In this document: positions 44,524 through 52,371 of the stretch, piece by piece
Position numbering within the stretch: the stretch's first letter is position 1
How the letters are laid out: each line of letters starts with the position of its first letter
Source of the DNA: an uncultured bacterium
GTDB taxonomy: Bacteria > Myxococcota_A > UBA796 > CAJQPC01
Assembly (NCBI GenBank): GCA_905480105.1
Contig: CAJQPC010000031.1
Location: 1-60,203, forward strand
Length of the DNA stretch: 60,203 nucleotides
Direction of reading: 5' to 3'
The notes under the pieces: generated by a model
Told to the model about the DNA's origin: nothing
Seen by the model: only the letters and a program-made list of their open reading frames with translations
Database searches by the model: none
Program-made: the position numbers and the translations under genes

Positions 44524-45387
44524 ATGGCCGACGACTGGACCTTCAACCAGTGGCACCCTTGTCTTAAGCCCCACGACTGGAAAGGTGCGGAGCACGCCGC
44601 GGCACACCCGCTCTTGGCCACGGAGGATCCCGTACCTGATATGCCTTGGGTGGCCTTGTGCCGCGATCTGCCAGACCAGATCATCTTCCCACCCAGGGAG
44701 GAACTAAACGAGATGCAGCTGCTCCAGGTGGCCAACGTTGCGATGGGCAACCTGGGGCGCTCCAAAGTGACCTGGAGCATGCAGCAGGCTGCCGATTCAC
44801 CGCTGCTCGTGGGGAAGGGAGACTTTGCCAGCGAGCAGATTCTGAACCCGGAGCTTCCGGCCTTGGCCATGAAGCGACTGGGGTGTGAGCGCTTCGCGGC
44901 GGCCTGTCCGCGGCGCGGCATTCTGCTCCTGCGTCCTTTGGAAGGGCCCGGTCTTAAGGCCTTCCAGACCTGGGTCGCGCACCTGTATTACGCCGAGGTT
45001 CACTTTAAGGTGATGCCCTTCTGCGTGGTGATCGGCCAGGGCGGCATCCAGAGCGTGCTGCTGGATCCCGGTGCGCTCGCAGTGGGACGGGATCGGGCCG
45101 CATCAGCCGGAGCCAAGCGCTTGGTTCAGGTGGTCGGCTACCACAAGGATAGCCAGACCCTGCTGCTCTCTTGCGCGCCCACGCCCGGTCAGGGGCTGCC
45201 TCCAGGAGATATTTCTTGGCTCCAGCAGGTCGTCGACGAGGGCTACCAGGGCCGGCCGGTGCTGCAGATGCGAATGACGCTCCCAAGCGAGGGCATGGCA
45301 CGCATGATCGCCTCGCATCTGGACGCGTTGCCCATTGCCTTGGACTTCATCGGCCCGGACGGAAAGCTCGCCCTGCTGGCGAATTAA
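44524..45387 (+). CDS. Hypothetical protein, divergent from MFS transporter
   Basis: Soluble protein of 287 aa. The start ATG at 44524 has GAGGAG 7 nt upstream, and the longer in-frame extension lacks support. No signal peptide or membrane segment is seen. A stretch around MKRLGCERFAAACPRRGILLL recalls DUF1444-like proteins, but the similarity is too weak to name. The 3' end overlaps a convergent gene by four bases. No function can be proposed. Confidence 0.75.
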   Translation: MADDWTFNQWHPCLKPHDWKGAEHAAAHPLLATEDPVPDMPWVALCRDLPDQIIFPPREELNEMQLLQVANVAMGNLGRSKVTWSMQQAADSPLLVGKGDFASEQILNPELPALAMKRLGCERFAAACPRRGILLLRPLEGPGLKAFQTWVAHLYYAEVHFKVMPFCVVIGQGGIQSVLLDPGALAVGRDRAASAGAKRLVQVVGYHKDSQTLLLSCAPTPGQGLPPGDISWLQQVVDEGYQGRPVLQMRMTLPSEGMARMIASHLDALPIALDFIGPDGKLALLAN

Positions 45388-45707
45388 TCTTTCTTCATCG
45401 CCGCCTTGAGCGCTGCAAGCTCGAGTTCAGCCTTGCTCTTTCGCTCCATGCGGGTCTTGTGAACCTGAGCCCGGTTGGCCTCGTTGGCGTTTTGCCGTTC
45501 AAAGGCCCGCTTCTCAAGAGCCGCGTCTTGAGCCTGGACCTCTTCTAGGTCGCCGACCAAGTGCTTCTCTAAGTCGTCCACCGCTCCATGGGCCGCTTTC
45601 TCCATCGCAGCCGCAGTTGCCGCCGCAGCTGCTTTGGCCGCTGCTTCTGTGGCGACGTCCTGTCCTTTTCCACGGGCCTTTGCGATCAGATCATCTAAAA
45701 AGGACAC
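45384..45707 (-). CDS. Small Ala-rich coiled-coil protein
   Basis: Protein of 107 aa. The first half is very Ala-rich (about 22-40). The second half is a charged helical region rich in Glu, Lys, Arg and Gln (about 55-105), likely a coiled coil. There is no signal peptide. It converges with and overlaps the preceding gene and lies 14 nt from the next one on its own strand. The function is unknown. Confidence 0.6.
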   Translation of the reverse strand: MSFLDDLIAKARGKGQDVATEAAAKAAAAATAAAMEKAAHGAVDDLEKHLVGDLEEVQAQDAALEKRAFERQNANEANRAQVHKTRMERKSKAELELAALKAAMKKD

Positions 45708-45721
45708 GGGGGCTCCATAGC

Positions 45722-46279
45722 TTAGAAGAGACGGTCAGGGTCACAGGACCAGTTGTCGCAGTCGACAACATGTAAGCGCAGAATCCGAGAGGTCGTGTTC
45801 TCGCCAGGGTTCAGTGTCGCCTGGAGTGTGTGCTCGCTGCCCGCGCCACTGGGGTCCAGCTTCATGACCCGGGTCCAGCCCTGCACGTGGTCACCGCTGC
45901 TGCGCCAGTTTGCGTTCATTTTGCCGCTTTCCCCGGCCAGCACCGCGTTGCCACTAAAAGACACCGGAAGGGACAGGCCGTCGAGCACCAGCTCGCCATC
46001 CAGCCAGGGGCTCTCAAAGTGGTGGCTCAGGTCCACCTCCAGCCAGATCTCTTGAGCGTGCGCCCCTTCGAGCCAGTCGATCTCGGCCTGGGCGCCCGGG
46101 TTCAGGGCCACGCTCGCCACAGGGTCACCCGGCATGAGCGCCAAGAGCATCGCGACGATCCCCCCGGCAATCCCAGCGAAGAGCATCAAGCTGCCCAGTC
46201 CGGCAATGCCCATTAGGCCCACCGCGCTTGCACTCAATGCCAGCTTAAAGCCGGTGTCGCTGCTCTGCTGTGTGCTCAT
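45722..46279 (-). CDS. Hypothetical membrane protein divergent from Hsp70/vWA operon
   Basis: Protein of about 185 aa with two adjacent Gly- and Ala-rich transmembrane helices near the N-terminus (about 10-28 and 30-48), then a hydrophilic, probably beta-rich domain of about 135 aa. Two Cys (VDCDNWSCDP) lie near the end. The ATG at 46279 is used; a TTG two codons upstream (46285) has a better-placed GGAGG and cannot be excluded. It is transcribed away from the four-gene operon at 46347 with about 65 bp in between, so it may share regulation or function with it. Confidence 0.7.
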   Translation of the reverse strand: MSTQQSSDTGFKLALSASAVGLMGIAGLGSLMLFAGIAGGIVAMLLALMPGDPVASVALNPGAQAEIDWLEGAHAQEIWLEVDLSHHFESPWLDGELVLDGLSLPVSFSGNAVLAGESGKMNANWRSSGDHVQGWTRVMKLDPSGAGSEHTLQATLNPGENTTSRILRLHVVDCDNWSCDPDRLF

Positions 46280-46346
46280 GAACAATGATTAACCGCCCTC
46301 CGCGTGCACGGGTGCCGCGATACGCTCGGCTTACCTGGAGCGAAGA

Positions 46347-47822
46347 GTGGCGAACGAGCGCGTGCTGATTGCTGGGTGTGGCCCCCAACGCTGGGTACGT
46401 GGCCTGAGCGGCCCCCTGGGTGCTCAGCAGGAAAAGGGCTGGTTTGGTCCCTACACAGCGCTCTCTTCCCAAGGGACTCAACACGCCCAAAGATCTGGAA
46501 TTGCTGGCCCCGCCAAGGCCAGAGTGTCCCTGAGTGGACTGATTCAGCGCGAGGCCTGCTGGCTCCCGGCAGACAACTACGCTGGGACACCCACGCTGAG
46601 TGTTTTGCCTGCCCAAGGGCAGCTGGACATGGTGCCCCGAGTCCCAAGTATCGCTGGCTTGGCTCGGGCTTCCGCCAGCTGGGCGTCGGTGCAGCTGGGT
46701 GGAGCAGGAACCCTGGTGGTGCCCAAGAGCTGGAACAGCGACTGCGCCCGCGGCGTTCTGCACAGCTACGCCCAGGCCGGTTGGTCTCTCAGCTCCCTTG
46801 AGCCCCTGCTGACCGCACCCCGTGTGCTCAGCCAGGATGGCTTGTTTTTACGCCTGAGCGACGAAGAAGGGGACATCGTTCTACCGATGGACGCCCACGT
46901 CGCGCGGGCATTGTCCACGTTGCGTAACGTGTACAAGCAGGTCCTTGGTGCCGCTGGCCCCGGGCTCTCGGCCCGCTGGTTGGAGGAAGAGGAGGACCGC
47001 CAGGGCTGGTTTGCGCGGACTCAGATCCTCTGGCGCTTGACCGAAGGCCTCCGGGCGGGCCGCAGCGAGATTGACTTAGGTGGCGCCCACGCACCGATCT
47101 TTGGGCGCAGCGGCGACACCAATATGCAGGCGCTCGCGCCGCTATTCGGTCTGCGCATCCGGGTACGCTTTCCCGCCGCGGACACCAGCAAGTGGTTGGA
47201 GAAGGCCTCCTGGCCTGGCTTTTTGCGGAGTCGCTCCGGTCGCATCCGCGTGCGTGGTTTGGAGTGGGCCTCAAGGCCGATAGCGATCTTGAGCACCCCA
47301 GACCTGGACTCGGGCTGGCCGGCGGAGCTGCGTGCCCTGGGGGTGGACTTGAAAGAGATCACCCTGGACGAGGGGCTGCCACGCTTGGCACAAGAGGAGT
47401 CCTTTAGTCAGCGCTTTCCCGGTTTTGTTCCTGCGGAACTACGGGGGCCTGTCAAGCTGGTTGGGGCTGAAATTGTGGGTCCAGAGGTGGGCTTGGAGCC
47501 TACGCCAGGGCCGCTGATCGAGGCGCCGGGTCAGGTCGAAGACGCAGCTGTTGACAGGCGCTTAGATCCTGTCCAGGGGCACGAAGCTGCGCAGCCTGCG
47601 CTGGTGGTTCAACGGCCCTTCCATCCTCAGCGCATCGAGCTGGCTGCAGCCCATCGGCCCGGCTCTCTTCGGGTCTTTGTGGACGGAAAGCACCAGGAAC
47701 ATGCCGAGCTCAATCCCTTGGGCGGAGCAGCCGGGCCTCGCCTTTACGAGGTCGACGGGGTTTCTATCGCCCATGGGGCGTTGCTTCGGGTGGACTTTGA
47801 GCCTGAGCAGGAGGCCCCTTGA
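46347..47822 (+). CDS. Unknown protein, first gene of Hsp70/vWA operon
   Basis: Protein of 491 aa with no family that I can assign. It starts with GTG and has GGAG about 6 nt upstream. There is no signal peptide and no transmembrane helix, so it should be cytosolic. The middle (about 190-330) contains alternating helix/strand patterns with LLRLSDEEGD- and RSGDTNMQALAPLFG-like stretches. The C-terminal 150 residues are Pro- and Glu-rich and then beta-like. It ends in a 4-nt TTGA overlap with the Hsp70-like gene, so it is almost certainly translated with it. A degenerate actin-like fold is a possibility I cannot support firmly. Confidence 0.75.
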   Translation: MANERVLIAGCGPQRWVRGLSGPLGAQQEKGWFGPYTALSSQGTQHAQRSGIAGPAKARVSLSGLIQREACWLPADNYAGTPTLSVLPAQGQLDMVPRVPSIAGLARASASWASVQLGGAGTLVVPKSWNSDCARGVLHSYAQAGWSLSSLEPLLTAPRVLSQDGLFLRLSDEEGDIVLPMDAHVARALSTLRNVYKQVLGAAGPGLSARWLEEEEDRQGWFARTQILWRLTEGLRAGRSEIDLGGAHAPIFGRSGDTNMQALAPLFGLRIRVRFPAADTSKWLEKASWPGFLRSRSGRIRVRGLEWASRPIAILSTPDLDSGWPAELRALGVDLKEITLDEGLPRLAQEESFSQRFPGFVPAELRGPVKLVGAEIVGPEVGLEPTPGPLIEAPGQVEDAAVDRRLDPVQGHEAAQPALVVQRPFHPQRIELAAAHRPGSLRVFVDGKHQEHAELNPLGGAAGPRLYEVDGVSIAHGALLRVDFEPEQEAP

Positions 47823-50794
47823 GCGCCGTTTGCCCGAGCTGTAGTGCCTCCGCAAGTGACTGGGATCGCTACTGTGGCAGCTGCGGTACCCCGTTGGCTC
47901 GCCTGCGCTGGCACCTCCATCAAGACAGTCGAGAGTTGGGCGAAGACGGCCGGGTTGCTGTGCGTCGGGGCAGCCATGGCTTGATGCTCTCTGTGGTCAA
48001 CGAAGGGGTTGTGCCTGCCGGTCTGGTCTTGCCGGCCGAGGCCTTGGAGGAGCTACCGAGCTGGGTGGGCCTGTCGCGCTTGGCCCAGCTTCAGGAGCGG
48101 GCCATTACCTTAGAGCCCGGGCAGGAGCACACCCTGTCCATTCCCTTTGGCTTGAGCGAGCTCGAGGCACTCTTTGTGGGTGTGGACCGCCAAGCCACGC
48201 CGGTGCTCCAAGCCCCCATCTATTTGTTAACGACCCTCTGTCAGCTTGCCCCGGGAGGCTGGTCCCCCAGGCCGCTAAAGCTCAGCTTGGTCGTTGCCCG
48301 CGAGCCCTGGTTTAGCCCTGCGGCGAGCCACTACCGCTTCATCCCTTCAGAACGCCTGCGCGAGGGTCTGGTTCACCGGGTGATGCTGCACAATGAGTCT
48401 GCTGAAGATGTTTCCCTGGAGGGACTCAGTCTGGAGGAGCATCCGGGCACGCCCCCGAGCTGGGCGAGTGACGCCGAGCACCTGAACATCGAGTCCCTGG
48501 TCGAGGCCCCTCCAGCGACCGACCATGCGGTGCTTCAGGCCGGCGAGTCCCGTAGCTTTGAACTGCGCTTTTTGAACCCTGAGATCAAGGGGCTGCGCTT
48601 CTTTTCTGGCCGCTTGGTCTGTCGCTATTCCCCGAGTCAAGGGGGCCGTATTCAGGCGCTGATTCAAGGGGTTTTGGGCCGCGCGCCCACGTTGGTCTGC
48701 GACGCACCCGAGCCCATCGGGCACCCCTCGGTCGAGCGAGACGAGGTGCACAGCCTTGTGCTGAAGAACCCGGGTGACCTGCCTGTGCAGGTGACTCAGG
48801 TTCAAGTGCTCAGGGGCGAAGACCCTGCCGCTGGCCCTGACTGGTTCCACTTGGATGGCCTGACCCCAGGGGAGATCATTCCGCCTGGCGGAGAGCGCAC
48901 GGTCCACTACGGCCTGGCGTTGGCGGATAGGCCCCAGGAGGAGTTCGATCAAGCCTGGTCCTCGCGACGCTTTCGTATCCACCACGACGGGGCTGGCGCG
49001 CGGGTCTTGGAGCGCAGCGTGGATGCACAACTGGGTGTGGTCCAGGTGCCCACTGGCGTCTTCATGGGCATTGACTTTGGCACCAGCAACTCCATGGTCG
49101 TGCTGCTGCGCCCGGACACGCGCACACACTTGGCGCTGCCGCTGGAGGGAGAGTCCGTTCAGCTGCCCAGCCTGATGTACTACCAAGGGGCCAGTGGTCC
49201 TGGGGAGGCGCCCTTCCTGTTTGGTAGCCAGGCCGACGCGAGCGCCGAACTCAATCCGGCCAACTTGGTGCGCTCTATTAAGTCGGTGATCAGCCGCTCT
49301 CCGGATACTTGGTACCACTTCTTGGAGCGCTCCCCAGAGGGGGCATGGCGCCGTCGCAGCTACCGCCCTCAGGAGCTTCTGGATCGTTTTATCACCGAGC
49401 TTAGGTTGAGAGCGGAGCGGGCGGTCAGCGGCTTGAGCATGCAGCAGCTTCGCGCTCTGCGTATCGGCCCCAAGGTGCGCTTCCGTCAGGCCATCTTCTC
49501 CCATCCGGTGGAAGTGGATGCGGAAATGAAAGCGGCTTTGATGAAAGCCTCTCACGTGGCGGGCCTGAACCTGCAGCTCTCGACTATCCAGGAATTCATT
49601 GAAGAACGCTGCATCGACGAGGCCACCTCGGCGGCTTTGGCCTACGTGTACGCGCGCCTGGATCCCAGCTCCAGGGTCGGTGTGGAGCATCCACTCAGTG
49701 ACCAGGAGCGGGTCTTGGCGGTAGACATTGGCGGCGGCACGACAGACGTGGCGGCTGTGGAATTGCAAGACTTGGCCTCGTTCTGGGAACAAGATGTCGA
49801 GCAGGTCAGCGTGGAGCTTCATGCAACTGCTGGCGACCCCCTGTGGGGAGGGGATGATCTCGACCTGCTCCTCGCCGAGTGGATCTTGGATGAGCTGCGC
49901 GAGCAGTCGTCACGGGCAGGTGGCGAGATCCAGACTCAAGAGATCTTCCAGGCGGCGGGCTTCCGCAGCTTTGGGGAGTACTTCAACGGCTACCGAGCCC
50001 GTCATCCCAAGCGGGAGGGCGCACTGGAGCAGGCCCAGGCCCTTTACAATCGGGCGGTGGAGGTGCTTCGCAAGGCCGAGGCCGCCAAGCGCAAGCTCAG
50101 CGAGCTGGAGCGGGTAGAGATCCGGTTCTCCGATCAGCGTTGGCCCCGAGAGGCGAATGCCAGGGAGCCGGAGAAAGCTGGGGAGTTCCGGGTCGCTTTG
50201 AGTCGAGAGCGCTTCGAGCGGGCGGTTCGAGAGCAAGCTCGTGCGCGCATCCCTCTGCTTGAGCGGGCCTGTGCCGCGGCCGACTGGGACTGGGAGTCCC
50301 TGAGCACCGTGCTGTTTACCGGACAAGGAACTCGGGTGCCCTGCGTTCGTGAGGAACTGCTGCAGTTTATCGCTGGCCAGCGTAGCGACGGGGCACCCAA
50401 GCTCTTGGTGGTGCAGCCTCAAGATCGTTCGGGCTTTGACCCCAAGCGCTGCGTGGGCATGGGAGCGAGCATCTGGGGTACCCGCGAAGAAGGGGAATGG
50501 ATCAAGGTCAGTCGCCGTATGAGCCGGGAGCTCACCCACGATATTCAGACGCGTTGGGGACCCTTCCACTTCCGGACCATTGATGGATTGGAGCGGGGTA
50601 CTCCCTTGCCAGCACGCGCAATGCATGCCTTCCGCAAGCCGCGCTCTACGCTGGAGCTCTTTCGCGATGGACAGCTGCACATGAGCTTTACCTTCCCGGA
50701 GCCTGTGACCCAAGTTGAGCTGGTGATCTCTGGACCGGGCGACATCCGGGCCATCGCCGGCGACTTGGATCTGGCTGGAGAGGTGCCCTCATGA
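47819..50794 (+). CDS. Zinc-ribbon protein with Hsp70-like ATPase domain
   Basis: Protein of 991 aa. An N-terminal zinc ribbon has C5-x2-C8 and C19-x2-C22. About 380 residues follow that look like two or three beta-sandwich (Ig-like) modules, with repeated L/V-rich strands and LVLKNPGD-type turns. The Hsp70-type ATPase domain spans about 410-890. Phosphate-1 loop is GIDFGTSNS (417-425), phosphate-2 loop DIGGGTTD (636-643), WGGDDLD is at 676-682, and the adenosine motif FTGQGTRVP (833-841) is followed by GMGASIWG (880-887). ATP binding looks intact. The substrate-binding domain of DnaK is absent. The last 100 aa form a small beta domain. Start TTG, overlapping the upstream stop. It is cytosolic by prediction. 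Confidence 0.88.
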   Translation: MSAVCPSCSASASDWDRYCGSCGTPLARLRWHLHQDSRELGEDGRVAVRRGSHGLMLSVVNEGVVPAGLVLPAEALEELPSWVGLSRLAQLQERAITLEPGQEHTLSIPFGLSELEALFVGVDRQATPVLQAPIYLLTTLCQLAPGGWSPRPLKLSLVVAREPWFSPAASHYRFIPSERLREGLVHRVMLHNESAEDVSLEGLSLEEHPGTPPSWASDAEHLNIESLVEAPPATDHAVLQAGESRSFELRFLNPEIKGLRFFSGRLVCRYSPSQGGRIQALIQGVLGRAPTLVCDAPEPIGHPSVERDEVHSLVLKNPGDLPVQVTQVQVLRGEDPAAGPDWFHLDGLTPGEIIPPGGERTVHYGLALADRPQEEFDQAWSSRRFRIHHDGAGARVLERSVDAQLGVVQVPTGVFMGIDFGTSNSMVVLLRPDTRTHLALPLEGESVQLPSLMYYQGASGPGEAPFLFGSQADASAELNPANLVRSIKSVISRSPDTWYHFLERSPEGAWRRRSYRPQELLDRFITELRLRAERAVSGLSMQQLRALRIGPKVRFRQAIFSHPVEVDAEMKAALMKASHVAGLNLQLSTIQEFIEERCIDEATSAALAYVYARLDPSSRVGVEHPLSDQERVLAVDIGGGTTDVAAVELQDLASFWEQDVEQVSVELHATAGDPLWGGDDLDLLLAEWILDELREQSSRAGGEIQTQEIFQAAGFRSFGEYFNGYRARHPKREGALEQAQALYNRAVEVLRKAEAAKRKLSELERVEIRFSDQRWPREANAREPEKAGEFRVALSRERFERAVREQARARIPLLERACAAADWDWESLSTVLFTGQGTRVPCVREELLQFIAGQRSDGAPKLLVVQPQDRSGFDPKRCVGMGASIWGTREEGEWIKVSRRMSRELTHDIQTRWGPFHFRTIDGLERGTPLPARAMHAFRKPRSTLELFRDGQLHMSFTFPEPVTQVELVISGPGDIRAIAGDLDLAGEVPS

Positions 50795-52371
50795 GTTTCA
50801 CCTGGGATCGGGACAACCGGCGCTTTGTGACCCGAACCCGCTGCCCCTGGCCTGGCTGCGGAGAGCCCGCTGAGCCTTTCCATCAGGGTGGGATGATCGG
50901 CTGGTGCGAGGCCTGCCAACGGCCCTACGAGTCTACGCTTTTGGCCCCCGCGCAAGGCGGGGCTCCGGTGGAATGGAACGTCTGTCCGACCAGTGTGTTC
51001 AACACCTTTACTGGACAGGCGGTACGCCGCTACAGTCCCGTGGATTGGAGCGAGGCGGGTGGAGCGCCGGACCGCTCCGGCTGCGCCGACGATGCCCGAG
51101 GCAGCGTCTTTGGACGGGTCAGCACCAAGCGTAGCTGGAGCATTGCGCCAGCCTGGCACTTGGAGAGCATCGCGCCCGAAGAGCAGAATCGTGTAGGGGA
51201 CAGCGTCGCTGCGTTGGCCGTGATGCGCGGGCGGGTCTTGGTGCTCAGCGAGCGGGGACGCATCTCCTTTGTAGACCCCTTTCGTGGTGAGCTGCTCAGT
51301 GGACGGCCCATCGACTGGCCGGGGTTTCCCACGCCCGACGCGGAGAATCCGGTCAGCTTCGCGCCGGTTGTTCGCGGAACTTGGGTTGTGGTGTCCTCGC
51401 CGATGCAGGCCCTGTTCCGAGATCTCTCGCCGCAGCTGGCTTTAGGGGCATCCAAGGGAGCGGCCAAGTGGAAGATTATCTCGCCCTCCACCCCTGCCAG
51501 GCGTCTGGTCGGGCCCCCCCTTGGCCTGGACACCGACACCGGTCCTCGGGTGTGTCTCATGGAGGCCGAAGCCAGCTCAGAGGCGGGCCTTAGGGATCCA
51601 ACCCTGCGCTTTTTTGAGCTGGATGGTCGCGAACTCGGGAGCTGCTCCTGCGAGGGTTTGGTGCGCCCGCCGGTGTTCGAGCGGCACAGTCAGCAGCTTC
51701 TCTGGTTGGACGGCGGGGGATTTGTGCATCGACTGCCCGTCGCCGATCTGGACAGCCCCTTGCCGCTGCCCGCTCTGCCCACCGAGCCCTTGCTACGGCT
51801 TCGTGCCAGCCTGCACCCCACCTTCTGCTTGGCCCCGTCTCAGTCAGGAAAGGTCGAACTCTGGGTGGGCCACCAGCAAGCCGACGGGCAGGTGGGTTTG
51901 AGCCACTGCGATTTGGCTGAGAGTGAGCGCCGAGGCGAGGTGCGTTGGATCACACGGCCGGTGGGTGCTCGGGGGGGACTGCTCTCTATGTCGGTGGGGC
52001 GCGGCCCTCACCACCCCCAGAACGTCGCCGGGCAGCTGGTGGCCATCTCAACGGACCAAGGTGTCTTTTCCTTTCCCAAGGACCTGGTCGACGCCATGGA
52101 GCACCAGGCCGCTCGCGGCCATGACGCTGCCGACCATCGGGGCAGCTGGGATCAGCCTGTGGTCTGCGATGTCGGGGTGCTCACCCGTGTCTCGGGCACC
52201 CTGCACTTGATGGGGATCGGCACACCTTGGGGCCGGGAAAATGGCCGACGTGTAACCTTGCCCCTGCGCTATGCTCACGCCCAGGGCTTGGTCCTGTATG
52301 GGCGAATGTTGATCTACGGGGTCTCCATGGGCCTTGGTGCCCACTGCTTGACCCTTGAGGAGGCACCTTGA
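50791..52371 (+). CDS. Unknown zinc-ribbon protein, probably beta-propeller-like
   Basis: Protein of 526 aa. An N-terminal zinc ribbon has C18-x4-C23 and C39-x2-C42. The rest is beta-rich with repeated short strands and W/G/D turns (for example VFERHSQQLLWLDGGGFVHRL and VELWVGHQQADGQVGL), consistent with a beta-propeller or similar repeat fold, though I cannot count blades with confidence. There is no signal peptide or membrane helix. It overlaps the Hsp70-like gene (ATGA) and the vWA gene (TTGA). It likely works with them, perhaps as a binding scaffold. No enzyme motif is visible. Confidence 0.75.
   Translation: MSFTWDRDNRRFVTRTRCPWPGCGEPAEPFHQGGMIGWCEACQRPYESTLLAPAQGGAPVEWNVCPTSVFNTFTGQAVRRYSPVDWSEAGGAPDRSGCADDARGSVFGRVSTKRSWSIAPAWHLESIAPEEQNRVGDSVAALAVMRGRVLVLSERGRISFVDPFRGELLSGRPIDWPGFPTPDAENPVSFAPVVRGTWVVVSSPMQALFRDLSPQLALGASKGAAKWKIISPSTPARRLVGPPLGLDTDTGPRVCLMEAEASSEAGLRDPTLRFFELDGRELGSCSCEGLVRPPVFERHSQQLLWLDGGGFVHRLPVADLDSPLPLPALPTEPLLRLRASLHPTFCLAPSQSGKVELWVGHQQADGQVGLSHCDLAESERRGEVRWITRPVGARGGLLSMSVGRGPHHPQNVAGQLVAISTDQGVFSFPKDLVDAMEHQAARGHDAADHRGSWDQPVVCDVGVLTRVSGTLHLMGIGTPWGRENGRRVTLPLRYAHAQGLVLYGRMLIYGVSMGLGAHCLTLEEAP

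Noticed and set aside
48347..49822. 491-codon minus-strand frame antisense to the Hsp70-like gene
   Set aside because: It is a shadow frame created by GC-rich codon use; it has no motif and no ribosome-binding site.
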